Part shown: piece after piece, positions 56,396 to 64,000 of the stretch | Layout of the letters: every line of letters starts with the position of its first letter | How positions within the stretch are numbered: position 1 is the stretch's first letter | Assembly (NCBI RefSeq): GCF_030700285.1 | Contig: NZ_JAUYZJ010000005.1 | Span: 62,001-126,000, forward strand | Source of the DNA: Methylobacterium sp. NEAU K | Lineage (GTDB): Bacteria > Pseudomonadota > Alphaproteobacteria > Rhizobiales > Beijerinckiaceae | Length of the DNA: 64,000 nt | Direction: 5' to 3' | The notes under the pieces: model-generated | Seen by the model: only the letters and a program-made list of their open reading frames with translations | Told to the model about the DNA's origin: nothing | Databases searched by the model: none | Translations under genes and position numbers: made by a program

Positions 56396-57406
56396 TCAGT
56401 GCGGCGTCCGGGCGGCTGCCTCGATGTTCGCGTAGCATTCCTGCGACAGGCCTTGCGCGCGCAGCCGCTCCGGCGTGCTGAACGGCCTGCCGTCCTCCCG
56501 GAGGAGATCCTCCCGCAGCAATGCGTCCGAGGTGCAGCGGGCAGCGATGCGGCAAAGGGGCGGTTCTCCGCCGGTGCGTGTGCAGATCCTCACGTAATCG
56601 GCCCGGAATCCCCGCAGGCTTGCCTGCGGGTTCGATCCGGTCAGCGTGACGAGGCCCGTGAGCAATGCCAGCAGCAGCGGCTGGTGGATGAGGTAGACGA
56701 CGAGGCTGTGGCGCCCCGCGAAGGTCGCGGTTCGCCCGAAGGTCGAGACAGGGCTCCAGGCGCCGAGGCGCGAGCGCGCGAGTCTGGGTAGCCCCGAGCG
56801 GCCGAGAACAATGCCGGACAGGACCCATCCGAACCACGGGACCAGCGGCACATAGTCGTTGGTCCGCGGCGTCCCGATGCCGAGGCCGAGGAAGTAGAGA
56901 GCCGGAGCGTCCAGCACGGGCGCGTGCACGAAGTGGGGAGCCGCGATCACGGCAGCGGCCCCCAGCACGGTCACGGGGACCGGCAGGAACAAGAATGGCA
57001 AGCCCAGCACGCTCGAGACGGCGATGCAGTGGAGGACGCCGAAGAAGATATAGGCGTCGGGAAAGGCGATCCAGGTCCCGAGCGTGACCAGAAGCGCGGC
57101 CCCCCCGATCCGCGCGAGCCGCAACAATGTCGGCCTCAGGCGGATGCCGCGCCCGTTCATCAGCACCATGCCGACCCCGACGAGAACCAGGAACGTGCCG
57201 GCAATCGCCTCGGCGGCCCTGTGCCCCGCGGGTGTCAGGGCGTAATTGTCGGGCGTCAGCCGCAGATAACCGAGGTCCCAGAGCGTATGATAGCTCGCCA
57301 TCGCCAGTAGCGCAGTCGCGCGTGCCGCGTCGATGACCGGCATGCGGCGCCGCGGTGCGGTCACGGCGGGAGACGATCGGAAGGCGAGGGCTGCATCAAC
57401 GGACAT
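56396..57406 (-). CDS. DUF1624/heparan-alpha-glucosaminide N-acetyltransferase-like membrane protein
   Basis: A 336-residue inner-membrane protein with about seven or eight helices. Near the start is the family's Ile-Asp-Ala-Ala-Arg-Ala-Thr-Ala-Leu-Leu-Ala-Met-x-x-Tyr-His motif; later comes Phe-Gly-Val-Leu-His-Cys-Ile-Ala. Such proteins transfer acetyl groups to envelope or glycan substrates; the target is unknown. ATG at 57406 has GAGG about ten bases before it. Confidence 0.87.
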   Translation of the reverse strand: MSVDAALAFRSSPAVTAPRRRMPVIDAARATALLAMASYHTLWDLGYLRLTPDNYALTPAGHRAAEAIAGTFLVLVGVGMVLMNGRGIRLRPTLLRLARIGGAALLVTLGTWIAFPDAYIFFGVLHCIAVSSVLGLPFLFLPVPVTVLGAAAVIAAPHFVHAPVLDAPALYFLGLGIGTPRTNDYVPLVPWFGWVLSGIVLGRSGLPRLARSRLGAWSPVSTFGRTATFAGRHSLVVYLIHQPLLLALLTGLVTLTGSNPQASLRGFRADYVRICTRTGGEPPLCRIAARCTSDALLREDLLREDGRPFSTPERLRAQGLSQECYANIEAAARTPH

Positions 57407-57416
57407 GGTGAGCGCC

Positions 57417-57644
57417 TCAAACCATGCTGACGGCGCGCGCGCCACCAGGGGCGACGGTTATTTCCGACTGGCGCACCGCCAGGGCCGGGCGCCCGCCTCT
57501 CGAAAACGTGAAGGTCCGGACTTCCGCGCCACGGTAAGTCGGGAGGGGATGGAGACCGGCGAAATACACGTAGCCGTTCCGGCGCTTAAACGTCGCATTC
57601 CGTGCCGCCTGCGACTGATCGACTGTTGCTGACGTGCCTCCCAC
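57417..57644 (-). CDS. possible 75-residue hypothetical protein
   Basis: A minus-strand frame ending 10 bases before the DUF1624 start, so it could be first in that operon. The middle reads like a protein (Gly-Tyr-Val-Tyr-Phe-Ala-Gly-Leu-His-Pro-Leu) and the C-terminal half is beta-like, but codon use is less clear than its neighbours and no strong ribosome site is seen. The rest of the 356-base gap (to 57762) shows nothing else. Confidence 0.3.
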   Translation of the reverse strand: MGGTSATVDQSQAARNATFKRRNGYVYFAGLHPLPTYRGAEVRTFTFSRGGRPALAVRQSEITVAPGGARAVSMV

Positions 57645-57762
57645 AGCCGAGATTGCATCTTGGCGGGGCTCTTCTGCCGGTCAAATGGGCTTCCCGGGAA
57701 TCAGGACTTCGTTAATCTTGCTGAGAGAGCGCGCGGCGTGATTCGGTGTAGGTTGCTCGGCC

Positions 57763-58368
57763 ATGTCTGACGAACGCGGATCCGGGCTAGAGAAGTCCAG
57801 TCGACTGGAGGGCAACGCGGCTCCTGAGGCAGCTCTCGGCGGCGACGAGGCCCTCGATCTCATCGAGGTCGCCGGGCGGATCAAGTGGTTCGATGTGGCC
57901 AAGGGCTTTGGCTTCATCGTGCCCGATGACGGGTCTCCGGACGTCCTGCTGCATGTCACCTGCCTGCGCCGGGATGGCTATCAGGCGGCAAGCGAGGGTG
58001 CGCGCATCGTCGTGGAAGCCGTCGAGCGTCCCCGTGGCTGGCAGGCATTCCGGGTGCTGTCACTGGACCAGTCGGCGGCGGTGCATCCCTCCGAGATGCC
58101 GATGCCGCGCACCCACGTGACCGTGACGCCCACCAGCGGCTTGGAGATGGCGGTGGTGAAGTGGTTCAACCGGCTGCGCGGGTTCGGCTTCCTCACCCGC
58201 GGGGACGGCACGCCCGATATCTTCGTGCACATGGAGACCCTTCGCCGCTACGGGATCGCCGAGTTGAAGCCAGGTGAGGCAGTGCTTGTGCGCTACGGGG
58301 ACGGTTCGAAGGGCGTCATGGCCGCCGAGATCCGCCTGATCGACGGAGCGCTCCCTGCTTCGCACTGA
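57763..58368 (+). CDS. protein with two cold-shock domains
   Basis: A 201-residue protein with two CSD-fold domains joined by a linker: first at about 37-100 ([13 protein letters not shown]), second at about 130-195 ([13 protein letters not shown] and Asp-Ile-Phe-Val-His). RNP1-like (Gly-Phe-Gly-Phe) and RNP2-like motifs are intact in the second; in the first RNP2 reads Asp-Val-Leu-Leu-His. By family it binds single-stranded RNA or DNA. Double-CSD proteins occur widely in alphaproteobacteria. Confidence 0.93.
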   Translation: MSDERGSGLEKSSRLEGNAAPEAALGGDEALDLIEVAGRIKWFDVAKGFGFIVPDDGSPDVLLHVTCLRRDGYQAASEGARIVVEAVERPRGWQAFRVLSLDQSAAVHPSEMPMPRTHVTVTPTSGLEMAVVKWFNRLRGFGFLTRGDGTPDIFVHMETLRRYGIAELKPGEAVLVRYGDGSKGVMAAEIRLIDGALPASH

Positions 58369-58448
58369 CGGCGTGACCCGGACGCGCTATGTCTTCCGCG
58401 CGACGGGCCTTGGGGCTCGCGCACACGTTTCCCAAGGGGCATGCACCG

Positions 58449-58943
58449 GTGAGAGCCATATTTCACGTCGCGCAGTCGGTCGCCATCGCCTGCCTCGTCC
58501 TGACGTCATCGGCCCAGATTCTCCCCGTCGCCGCGCAGACTGCGGCACAGGCGGCCACCGCTCAGACCGAGCCGCTCACCATCGTCACGAAGTCCGGGCC
58601 GAAGCGCTTCGAGGTCGAGGTGATGCGAGACGATGCCGGTCGCTCCCGCGGCCTGATGTTCCGCCGGCATATGGCGCCCGAGCACGGCATGCTGTTTGAT
58701 TTCGAGCGGATCGAACCCGTCACCATGTGGATGAAGAACACCTACCTGCCCCTCGACATGGTGTTCATCCGCCCCGACGGAACTGTGAGCCGGATTGCAG
58801 CCGACACGGAGCCGCTGTCGACGGCGATCATCCCGTCGGGAAGTCCGGTCGTGGCGGTCCTGGAACTCAATGCGGGCACTGCGGCCAAGCTCGGCATCCA
58901 GGCCGGTGACCGCGTCGAGCATCCGATGTTCAAGGGCCGCTGA
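58449..58943 (+). CDS. exported DUF192-family protein
   Basis: A 164-residue protein with an N-terminal signal (about 1-30, ending Pro-Val-Ala-Ala-Gln). The DUF192 domain spans about 50-160: Arg-Gly-Leu-Met-Phe-Arg, Gly-Met-Leu-Phe-Asp-Phe, Met-Trp-Met-Lys-Asn-Thr and Leu-Glu-Leu-Asn-Ala-Gly. Function unknown. I prefer the GTG at 58449 with AAGGGG upstream; an ATG at 58389 would add 20 residues before the signal. Confidence 0.85.
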   Translation: MRAIFHVAQSVAIACLVLTSSAQILPVAAQTAAQAATAQTEPLTIVTKSGPKRFEVEVMRDDAGRSRGLMFRRHMAPEHGMLFDFERIEPVTMWMKNTYLPLDMVFIRPDGTVSRIAADTEPLSTAIIPSGSPVVAVLELNAGTAAKLGIQAGDRVEHPMFKGR

Positions 58944-59062
58944 GAGCCGCCGCCCAACTGCGAACGCACCGGGAACAATCGTCTTGACCGCCGCGACGAT
59001 CCGCGCCAGTGTTCCGGCAATGTTCCGGCGCGCCGGGACGCTGGTTCAGCGCGGAGGACCCG

Positions 59063-59461
59063 ATGAGCGACGTGGCCGATGCCGAATTGTTCGGCAATGA
59101 CGATTGGTCCGTCAGTGCGGACGGGATCGAGCACCGCGATACCGGTTACTTCATCGCCCGCGGGCTCGTGGCGGCGCGCCGGGCCGAGGGGCTGTGGGAC
59201 TGGCCGCTGCAGATGGCGGAGAAGAACTGGTGCCGGCCGAGCCTGTTCCGCGAGGCGTTCCTGACCGCCCTGGATCGTTTCGGGATCACGCGCGATGCCG
59301 GCCTGACCCGCTCCTTCGCGCTGGGCTACGGCATCCGGGCGATCGATTGCCCGGATGCGGACGGGTTCGTGGCTCTGGCAAACGTATTGCAGCCGCGTGA
59401 GGTCCCGGAAGCGGCCCGCGTCGCCACGCGGCGTCCGGCGCTGGCGGCGGCTGTGGCATAA
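59063..59461 (+). CDS. hypothetical protein
   Basis: A 132-residue soluble protein with two regular, Trp-rich segments (Gly-Leu-Trp-Asp-Trp-Pro-Leu-Gln and Gly-Ile-Arg-Ala-Ile-Asp). GCGGAGG lies just upstream of the ATG at 59063. No family recognised. It stands between the DUF192 and dienelactone-hydrolase genes, all on the plus strand but with clear gaps. Confidence 0.6.
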   Translation: MSDVADAELFGNDDWSVSADGIEHRDTGYFIARGLVAARRAEGLWDWPLQMAEKNWCRPSLFREAFLTALDRFGITRDAGLTRSFALGYGIRAIDCPDADGFVALANVLQPREVPEAARVATRRPALAAAVA

Positions 59462-59544
59462 GGCCTTCGTCCGTTTGCGGCGCCATTTGACCGCGCCGGT
59501 CATGCCCGGATAGCCCTCCTCGCTGGAATGAGAGAGGGATCGTC

Positions 59545-60417
<873 letters not shown>

Positions 60418-60449
60418 TCCCGGGACTTCGCAGCGTCGAACCGGGATGT

Positions 60450-60474
60450 TCCTGGGACGCTGTGCTTCCCAGGA
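60450..60474 (+). terminator. hairpin after the dienelactone hydrolase gene
   Basis: Perfect 8-base arms TCCTGGGA and TCCCAGGA with a 9-base loop, 32 bases after the stop codon. Plausible terminator for that gene; no T-run. Confidence 0.5.
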
Positions 60475-60608
60475 CACGGCCGCAAATTGTCGATTGTGCA
60501 AGGATCAAGGGAGGATCTGTGCCTGCGCGGGTCCGGCCCACCGCGACGATCGGACCGTTGAACCGATCGGCGTGGCCGCCGTTCAGCCCCTGTAGAGTGT
60601 CCTGGTCC

Positions 60609-61064
60609 ATGAGCGATTCGGTACAGCCTGGACAGAAGCCCGTAATCCTCGTCGTGGAAGATCAGCCCGACGAGCGCTTCCTCGCGGCTACCTTGCTGGA
60701 GGACACCGGCTTCACGGTGATCGAGGCCGAGACCGCCGACCGGGCGCTCGCCATCCTCAACGACCGGGGCGATGAGGTAAGCGTCGTGTTCTCGGATGTG
60801 CGCACGCCCGGCCCGATCGGCGGTTTCGAGCTAGCTCGGATCATCGGCGTGACTTGGCCCCGGGTGCGGGTGCTGCTGACGTCGGGCGATGCGGGCGACC
60901 AGCCGAGCGATCTGCGCGTATCGGCGACCTTTATCCCGAAGCCGTGGCGGGCAGAGGACATCCTCGCTTGGGTGGAACACGCCGCTGGCCGTCCGGCGAG
61001 CGTGGCCGGACCAGCCGTCATCGGACCGGGAGGAAAATTAATAACGCCTGGGGTGGAAACCTGA
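60609..61064 (+). CDS. single-domain response regulator
   Basis: A 151-residue receiver. Acidic pocket Glu-Asp near residue 16, acceptor Asp in Val-Phe-Ser-Asp-Val-Arg-Thr-Pro-Gly, and the switch Lys in Ile-Pro-Lys-Pro-Trp. There is no output domain and no kinase gene beside it, so its partner is unknown. ATG at 60609; the longer open frame upstream is shadow. Confidence 0.9.
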   Translation: MSDSVQPGQKPVILVVEDQPDERFLAATLLEDTGFTVIEAETADRALAILNDRGDEVSVVFSDVRTPGPIGGFELARIIGVTWPRVRVLLTSGDAGDQPSDLRVSATFIPKPWRAEDILAWVEHAAGRPASVAGPAVIGPGGKLITPGVET

Positions 61065-61131
61065 GGCCAACTCGGGGTTGTAGCCCACTCCCGGAGCGCG
61101 TGGCGCCCGGCCCTCCCAACGCCGGGCCCCG

Positions 61132-61341
61132 ATGAAAGTCATGAAGACCATCGCTGCCAACCATGCCGACTGCCTGCGCCGACCCGCCTCGGAGGACACG
61201 CCGGAGGCGCTGGTCGTCGATACGGTGAGCGGGGAACTGCGCGTCCTTTACGGCGAGACCACCGACGACCTACCTGCCGGTATGGCCGTCCTGCTGAAGC
61301 AGCTGGACGGTATCCGAGCCGATCGGATGTGCAGAGCCTGA
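61132..61341 (+). CDS. small hypothetical protein
   Basis: A 69-residue, acidic, soluble protein with no recognisable family. Coding potential is supported only by composition and by the clean ATG; the upstream ribosome site is weak. It follows the lone receiver by 67 bases on the same strand. Confidence 0.45.
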   Translation: MKVMKTIAANHADCLRRPASEDTPEALVVDTVSGELRVLYGETTDDLPAGMAVLLKQLDGIRADRMCRA

Positions 61342-61456
61342 ACGGAATCTCGCGATTCGAGCCCTGCCCGGCAAGGGCGAGTCGCAAAGGCAGTGGAATC
61401 TGCTATTCAGCCGCTACTGACCTGCCGGCGCATCGCGTCTCTCAATCGAGCCCCTC

Positions 61457-62626
61457 ATGCGTCTCAACGTTCTTCGCGGATCGCTCGCCGCGGGCGTGAT
61501 CTTGTTTCTGGCCGGAATCGTCTCCGTCGAGGCCGCTTCCCCGCCGTCACAGCCGGCCGAAGGGCCCGGCGGCGTGGGCGACCGCAAGGCGACCGTAGTT
61601 AAGCGCCTGCTCGGGCGCGGCGCCGCAACCACCTTCGCGTTCTATTCTTCCGGCGCTCCCCCCGCGGCCGGCCGCCCGGTCGTGATTTTTCTGCACGGCT
61701 GGGGCGTGGTGAACCCGCAGAGTTACGGCGGTTGGATCGACCACTTGGTTCGGCAGGGCTGGCTCGTGCTCGTCCCCCGCTTTCAGGAGGTGAACCGGAC
61801 GCGCCCATCGGATGCCCCGGGCATCGCCGAGACCCTCGTGAAGTCTGCGATCACCGACCTCGCATCCGATGCCGATGCCAAGCCTGATCTCGCTCGGGTC
61901 GCCCTCATCGGGCACCTTGCCGGTGCTGCCGTCGCCATGGACCTGGCTGCGGACGCCAGATCCCACGGGCTTCCGGTCCCGAAATTGATCTTTGCCGCCA
62001 CCCCCGGGGGCATCGCCAGTGGGCCGAAATCGCGCGGGATCACACTGACAGACCTGTCCGCCGTCGATCCATCCACGATCATTGTCACGATGGTTGGCGA
62101 CAAGGACACGCGGGCGGCGGACCTGGCCGCGAAGCGCCTCCTGCGCGAAGCGAGCGCCGTCCCGCTCGAGCGCAAGCTGTTCGTCCGCGCCCTATCGGAC
62201 GACCACGGCTTCCCGGCCCTGACCGCGACACTCGCGGCACCGGCGGGCGTCGACCCGGCCTTCGACGGCGGCGCGATCAAGCAGGGTCCCGAGCCGAAGG
62301 ATGCGCCTAAGGATACCCCGAAGCCGCCGCCGTTCCGGTGGTCGCCCGAGATGGCGCTCACCGGCGAGCAGCAGACCCTGGTCTCCCAGGTCAACATCGC
62401 GCGCGTCGATGCCTTGGACTACCTCGGCTTCTGGAAAACCTTCGACCTCGCCGCCGCGGCTGCGTTCGCGGGTTCCGATGCCATCGCGATCAAGAACAAT
62501 GCGCGGCTCGCCGACATGGAACGGTGGAGCGACGGCTGGCCGGTGAAGCGGCTGTTCATCGAGACGCCGCGGCCCGCGCCGGCAGCGCAGGCCGGTGCCC
62601 CGGCGGCTGCGGCCCGCAAGCGCTGA
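61457..62626 (+). CDS. alpha/beta-hydrolase-fold protein lacking nucleophile Ser
   Basis: A 389-residue exported protein with a signal sequence (about 1-27). An alpha/beta-hydrolase core spans about 60-270: His-Gly-Trp-Gly oxyanion region, then Gly-His-Leu-Ala-Gly where active enzymes have Gly-x-Ser-x-Gly, then Gly-Asp-Lys-Asp and Asp-Asp-His-Gly for the Asp and His. The codon is CTT (Leu), so the catalytic Ser is absent; the elbow geometry is kept. The C-terminal part has a Pro/Lys linker and an unassigned helical tail. It may be a binding or regulatory pseudoenzyme. Confidence 0.75.
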   Translation: MRLNVLRGSLAAGVILFLAGIVSVEAASPPSQPAEGPGGVGDRKATVVKRLLGRGAATTFAFYSSGAPPAAGRPVVIFLHGWGVVNPQSYGGWIDHLVRQGWLVLVPRFQEVNRTRPSDAPGIAETLVKSAITDLASDADAKPDLARVALIGHLAGAAVAMDLAADARSHGLPVPKLIFAATPGGIASGPKSRGITLTDLSAVDPSTIIVTMVGDKDTRAADLAAKRLLREASAVPLERKLFVRALSDDHGFPALTATLAAPAGVDPAFDGGAIKQGPEPKDAPKDTPKPPPFRWSPEMALTGEQQTLVSQVNIARVDALDYLGFWKTFDLAAAAAFAGSDAIAIKNNARLADMERWSDGWPVKRLFIETPRPAPAAQAGAPAAAARKR

Positions 62627-62701
62627 ACTGTTGCGAAAGCCGTGCTTTCCCTTGGCGCACGGCTTGCTGCTCTCACCGTGTGCGCCACGGGGGATGGAAT
62701 T

Positions 62702-62902
62702 ATGCCCGAGTTCGTCGCCAGCCTGCTCGCCGCGGCTGCCTTCTGCCTGACGCTTCTCGCGCTGAACGCGCTGACGCGGCTTCTGATCCAGTCGCACGTG
62801 GCGCCCCTGGATCTCGGCGAGACCGGTTTCCTTCAGATCGGCGGCGCTTTGGTGGTCGCGCACGCGGTCTACCGGCGGGCACCGCTTCGCCGGCCTTACT
62901 GA
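62702..62902 (+). CDS. small membrane protein
   Basis: A 66-residue protein from the ATG at 62702, which follows a GGGGGATGG stretch. Residues about 6-30 are a strong hydrophobic helix (Leu-Leu-Ala-Ala-Ala-Ala-Phe-Cys-Leu), and the rest is mildly hydrophobic with basic ends. Function unknown. It converges with the beta-propeller gene, with 3 bases between the stops. Confidence 0.5.
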   Translation: MPEFVASLLAAAAFCLTLLALNALTRLLIQSHVAPLDLGETGFLQIGGALVVAHAVYRRAPLRRPY

Positions 62903-62905
62903 TCG

Positions 62906-63862
62906 TCAGCGCAGGAAATCGCCGAACGATCGCGGGCCGTTCCCGGTGGGGAGCGTCGCCAGCACTTTCAGGCTGCGCGCGTCGAGGACGCTCAGCGTGT
63001 TGTCGCCCCAGTTGGCGACGTAGAGGCGTCCCTCCCCATCCGCCGCGATGCCCTCGGGGTGATCTCCGACTTCGACATCGCCGATCGGTTTGAGGGTCAC
63101 GAGATCGAACGCCGTGACGCTGCCGGCATATTGGTCGGTGACGAAGCCGCGACCCTGCGAGAGCGCGATCACATAGGGCCGCCGCCCGGTCGGGATCCGG
63201 CCGATCTCGCGCCCGGCTGCGAGATCGATCACCGAGACGTCGTCGCTCATCACGTTGGCCGTGTAGGCCCGGCCCGCAGCGGCATCCAGGGTGATGCCAA
63301 AGGGGTGCTGACCGACCGGGATCACCTTAGTCTGGCGGCGCGCGGCAGCGTCGACAATTGAGACCGAGTCGGCCTCGCGATTGGCGATGTAGAGTGTCGC
63401 TCCGTCGGGGCTCACCGCGATGCCGGAGGGTGAGGCGCCGACTTCGATCTCGCCGTCTGGGGCGAGTGCGCCGTTGCGCTCGGTCAGGACAAGAACCCGG
63501 TGCCCGTACCAGTCCGCGACGTAGACCGTGCCGCCGCGCGGATCGGCGGCGACCCCCAACGGTCCGCCGGGCAGCGCCACCTCGGAGACCACGCGGCCCG
63601 CATCGAGGTCGAGCACGGCGAGGCCGTGCCCCTCGGGCCGGGTCACGTAGGCGCGCTTACGGTCGGGCGACAGCGCGATACCGGCCGGCGCCCCGTCGAC
63701 TGGAATGCTGCGCACCACCTTACCGGCGGCGAGATCAACGACCTCGACGGCACCGCCGAGTTGGGCGGTGACGATCGCTTCCCGCGCCGGTGCGGCGGAT
63801 ACGGCCGTCGCGGCCAGGGCGAGGCCTGCGGCGAGCGCCGCGCGGCCCCGGTCGCGCTTCAC
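62906..63862 (-). CDS. exported YVTN-type beta-propeller protein
   Basis: A 318-residue protein with a signal sequence (about 1-25) and repeated blades of the form Asp-Pro/Asp-Leu-Ala-Ala-Gly-Arg-x-Ile-Gly-x-Ile-Pro, with Leu-Tyr-Val-Ala-Asn or Val-Tyr-Val-Ala-Asp strands and Val-Ser-Ile-Val-Asp/Val-Ser-Val-Ile-Asp signatures. About seven blades can be counted. Relatives sit beside PQQ-dependent dehydrogenases and redox proteins in the periplasm of methylotrophs; the partner here lies off the window edge. GTG start overlaps the neighbouring stop by 4 bases. Confidence 0.9.
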   Translation of the reverse strand: MKRDRGRAALAAGLALAATAVSAAPAREAIVTAQLGGAVEVVDLAAGKVVRSIPVDGAPAGIALSPDRKRAYVTRPEGHGLAVLDLDAGRVVSEVALPGGPLGVAADPRGGTVYVADWYGHRVLVLTERNGALAPDGEIEVGASPSGIAVSPDGATLYIANREADSVSIVDAAARRQTKVIPVGQHPFGITLDAAAGRAYTANVMSDDVSVIDLAAGREIGRIPTGRRPYVIALSQGRGFVTDQYAGSVTAFDLVTLKPIGDVEVGDHPEGIAADGEGRLYVANWGDNTLSVLDARSLKVLATLPTGNGPRSFGDFLR

Positions 63863-64000
63863 GAGCCCTTCTCGACCTTGGCCTTCAGGTTCGCGAGGCT
63901 AGCCTTGATCCAGTCGCCGACGCCCTTTTCCGAGGCCTCGTCGTTCAGTTCGGGCGGCGGATCGTTGTTCATGTAACCGCGGTAGAACGCCGCCTTCCAC
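63859..64000 (-). CDS. partial gene (C-terminus only), unknown
   Basis: Forty-six C-terminal residues of a gene that runs off the right edge, ending in Ala-Lys-Val-Glu-Lys-Gly-Ser and a TGA that overlaps the beta-propeller's GTG (63859-63862). The tail is charged and helical, with Tyr-Arg-Gly-Tyr-Met-Asn-Asn-Asp upstream. Overlap means the two are co-translated. Family cannot be assigned from this piece. Confidence 0.75.
   Translation of the reverse strand, partial: WKAAFYRGYMNNDPPPELNDEASEKGVGDWIKASLANLKAKVEKGS

Overview
The window is GC-rich (roughly 70%) chromosomal DNA from an alphaproteobacterium, most likely Methylobacterium or Methylorubrum. This rests on the very high GC3, the alphaproteobacterial order erpA-dgt-argS-SPOR-nagZ-tatABC, a formyl-CoA:oxalate CoA-transferase paired with a 10-formyl-tetrahydrofolate-hydrolase-like protein, a formate/nitrite-family channel, propionyl-CoA carboxylase alpha, MHYT and HWE-type sensor kinases, and many small proteins typical of that family. 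The genus is inferred from family content and not proven. I see no rRNA, tRNA, CRISPR array, prophage or insertion sequence; this is core and near-core chromosome with small accessory patches. Layout: 1-3.2 kb holds the end of a class II aldolase and, on the minus strand, frc plus a stand-alone formyl-THF-hydrolase-like gene (oxalate/formyl C1 metabolism). 3.3-5 kb holds two lineage-type hypotheticals and a poorly coding gap. 5-8.4 kb is a tightly overlapped signalling cassette: MHYT-PAS-histidine kinase, Rcp1-like receiver, and a REC-HisKA_2 kinase. 8.4-14.4 kb is a divergent TetR regulator and an RND efflux operon with two periplasmic adaptors, ending in three tandem hairpins. 14.6-17.9 kb has a small secreted protein, pterin carbinolamine dehydratase and an NMT1-type ABC importer. 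17.9-19.8 kb is a large unknown exported protein. 20-28.2 kb is the conserved housekeeping block erpA, dgt, argS, SPOR protein, nagZ, tatABC, lacking the scpAB pair usually found between nagZ and tatA. 28.2-36.6 kb is a complete kdp operon (27-aa ORF, kdpF, kdpA, 66-aa ORF, kdpB, kdpC, kdpD, kdpE), including two or three genes too short for routine calling. 36.8-44.5 kb carries tyrS, anmK, a decayed catalase-family gene coupled to a stand-alone McrB-N-terminal (DUF3578) protein, aroC, ribB, a LysE exporter and a deacetylase-family enzyme. 44.6-52.7 kb carries an L,D-transpeptidase lipoprotein, pccA, small ORFs, a gamma-glutamylcyclotransferase fold protein, an FNT channel, acylphosphatase, DUF599, DUF3253, YdcF and RraA-like proteins. 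52.8-56.4 kb has a GST and the complete elongation factor P modification set (epmB, epmA, efp). 56.4-64 kb has a DUF1624 acyltransferase, a double cold-shock-domain protein, DUF192, a Tat-exported dienelactone-hydrolase homologue, a lone receiver, an alpha/beta-hydrolase-like protein lacking its nucleophile serine, and a YVTN beta-propeller protein. How genes work together: Frc makes and uses formyl-CoA during oxalate breakdown and its partner may handle formyl-THF, linking to formate and the FNT channel; Kdp subunits form the high-affinity K+ pump with its own two-component control; EpmA/EpmB activate EF-P; TatABC can export the Tat-signal proteins present here. The best candidates for new biology are the formyl cassette, the MHYT three-gene cassette, the stand-alone DUF3578 protein on a catalase remnant, the kdp micro-ORFs, the three tandem hairpins after the RND operon and the nucleophile-less hydrolase.
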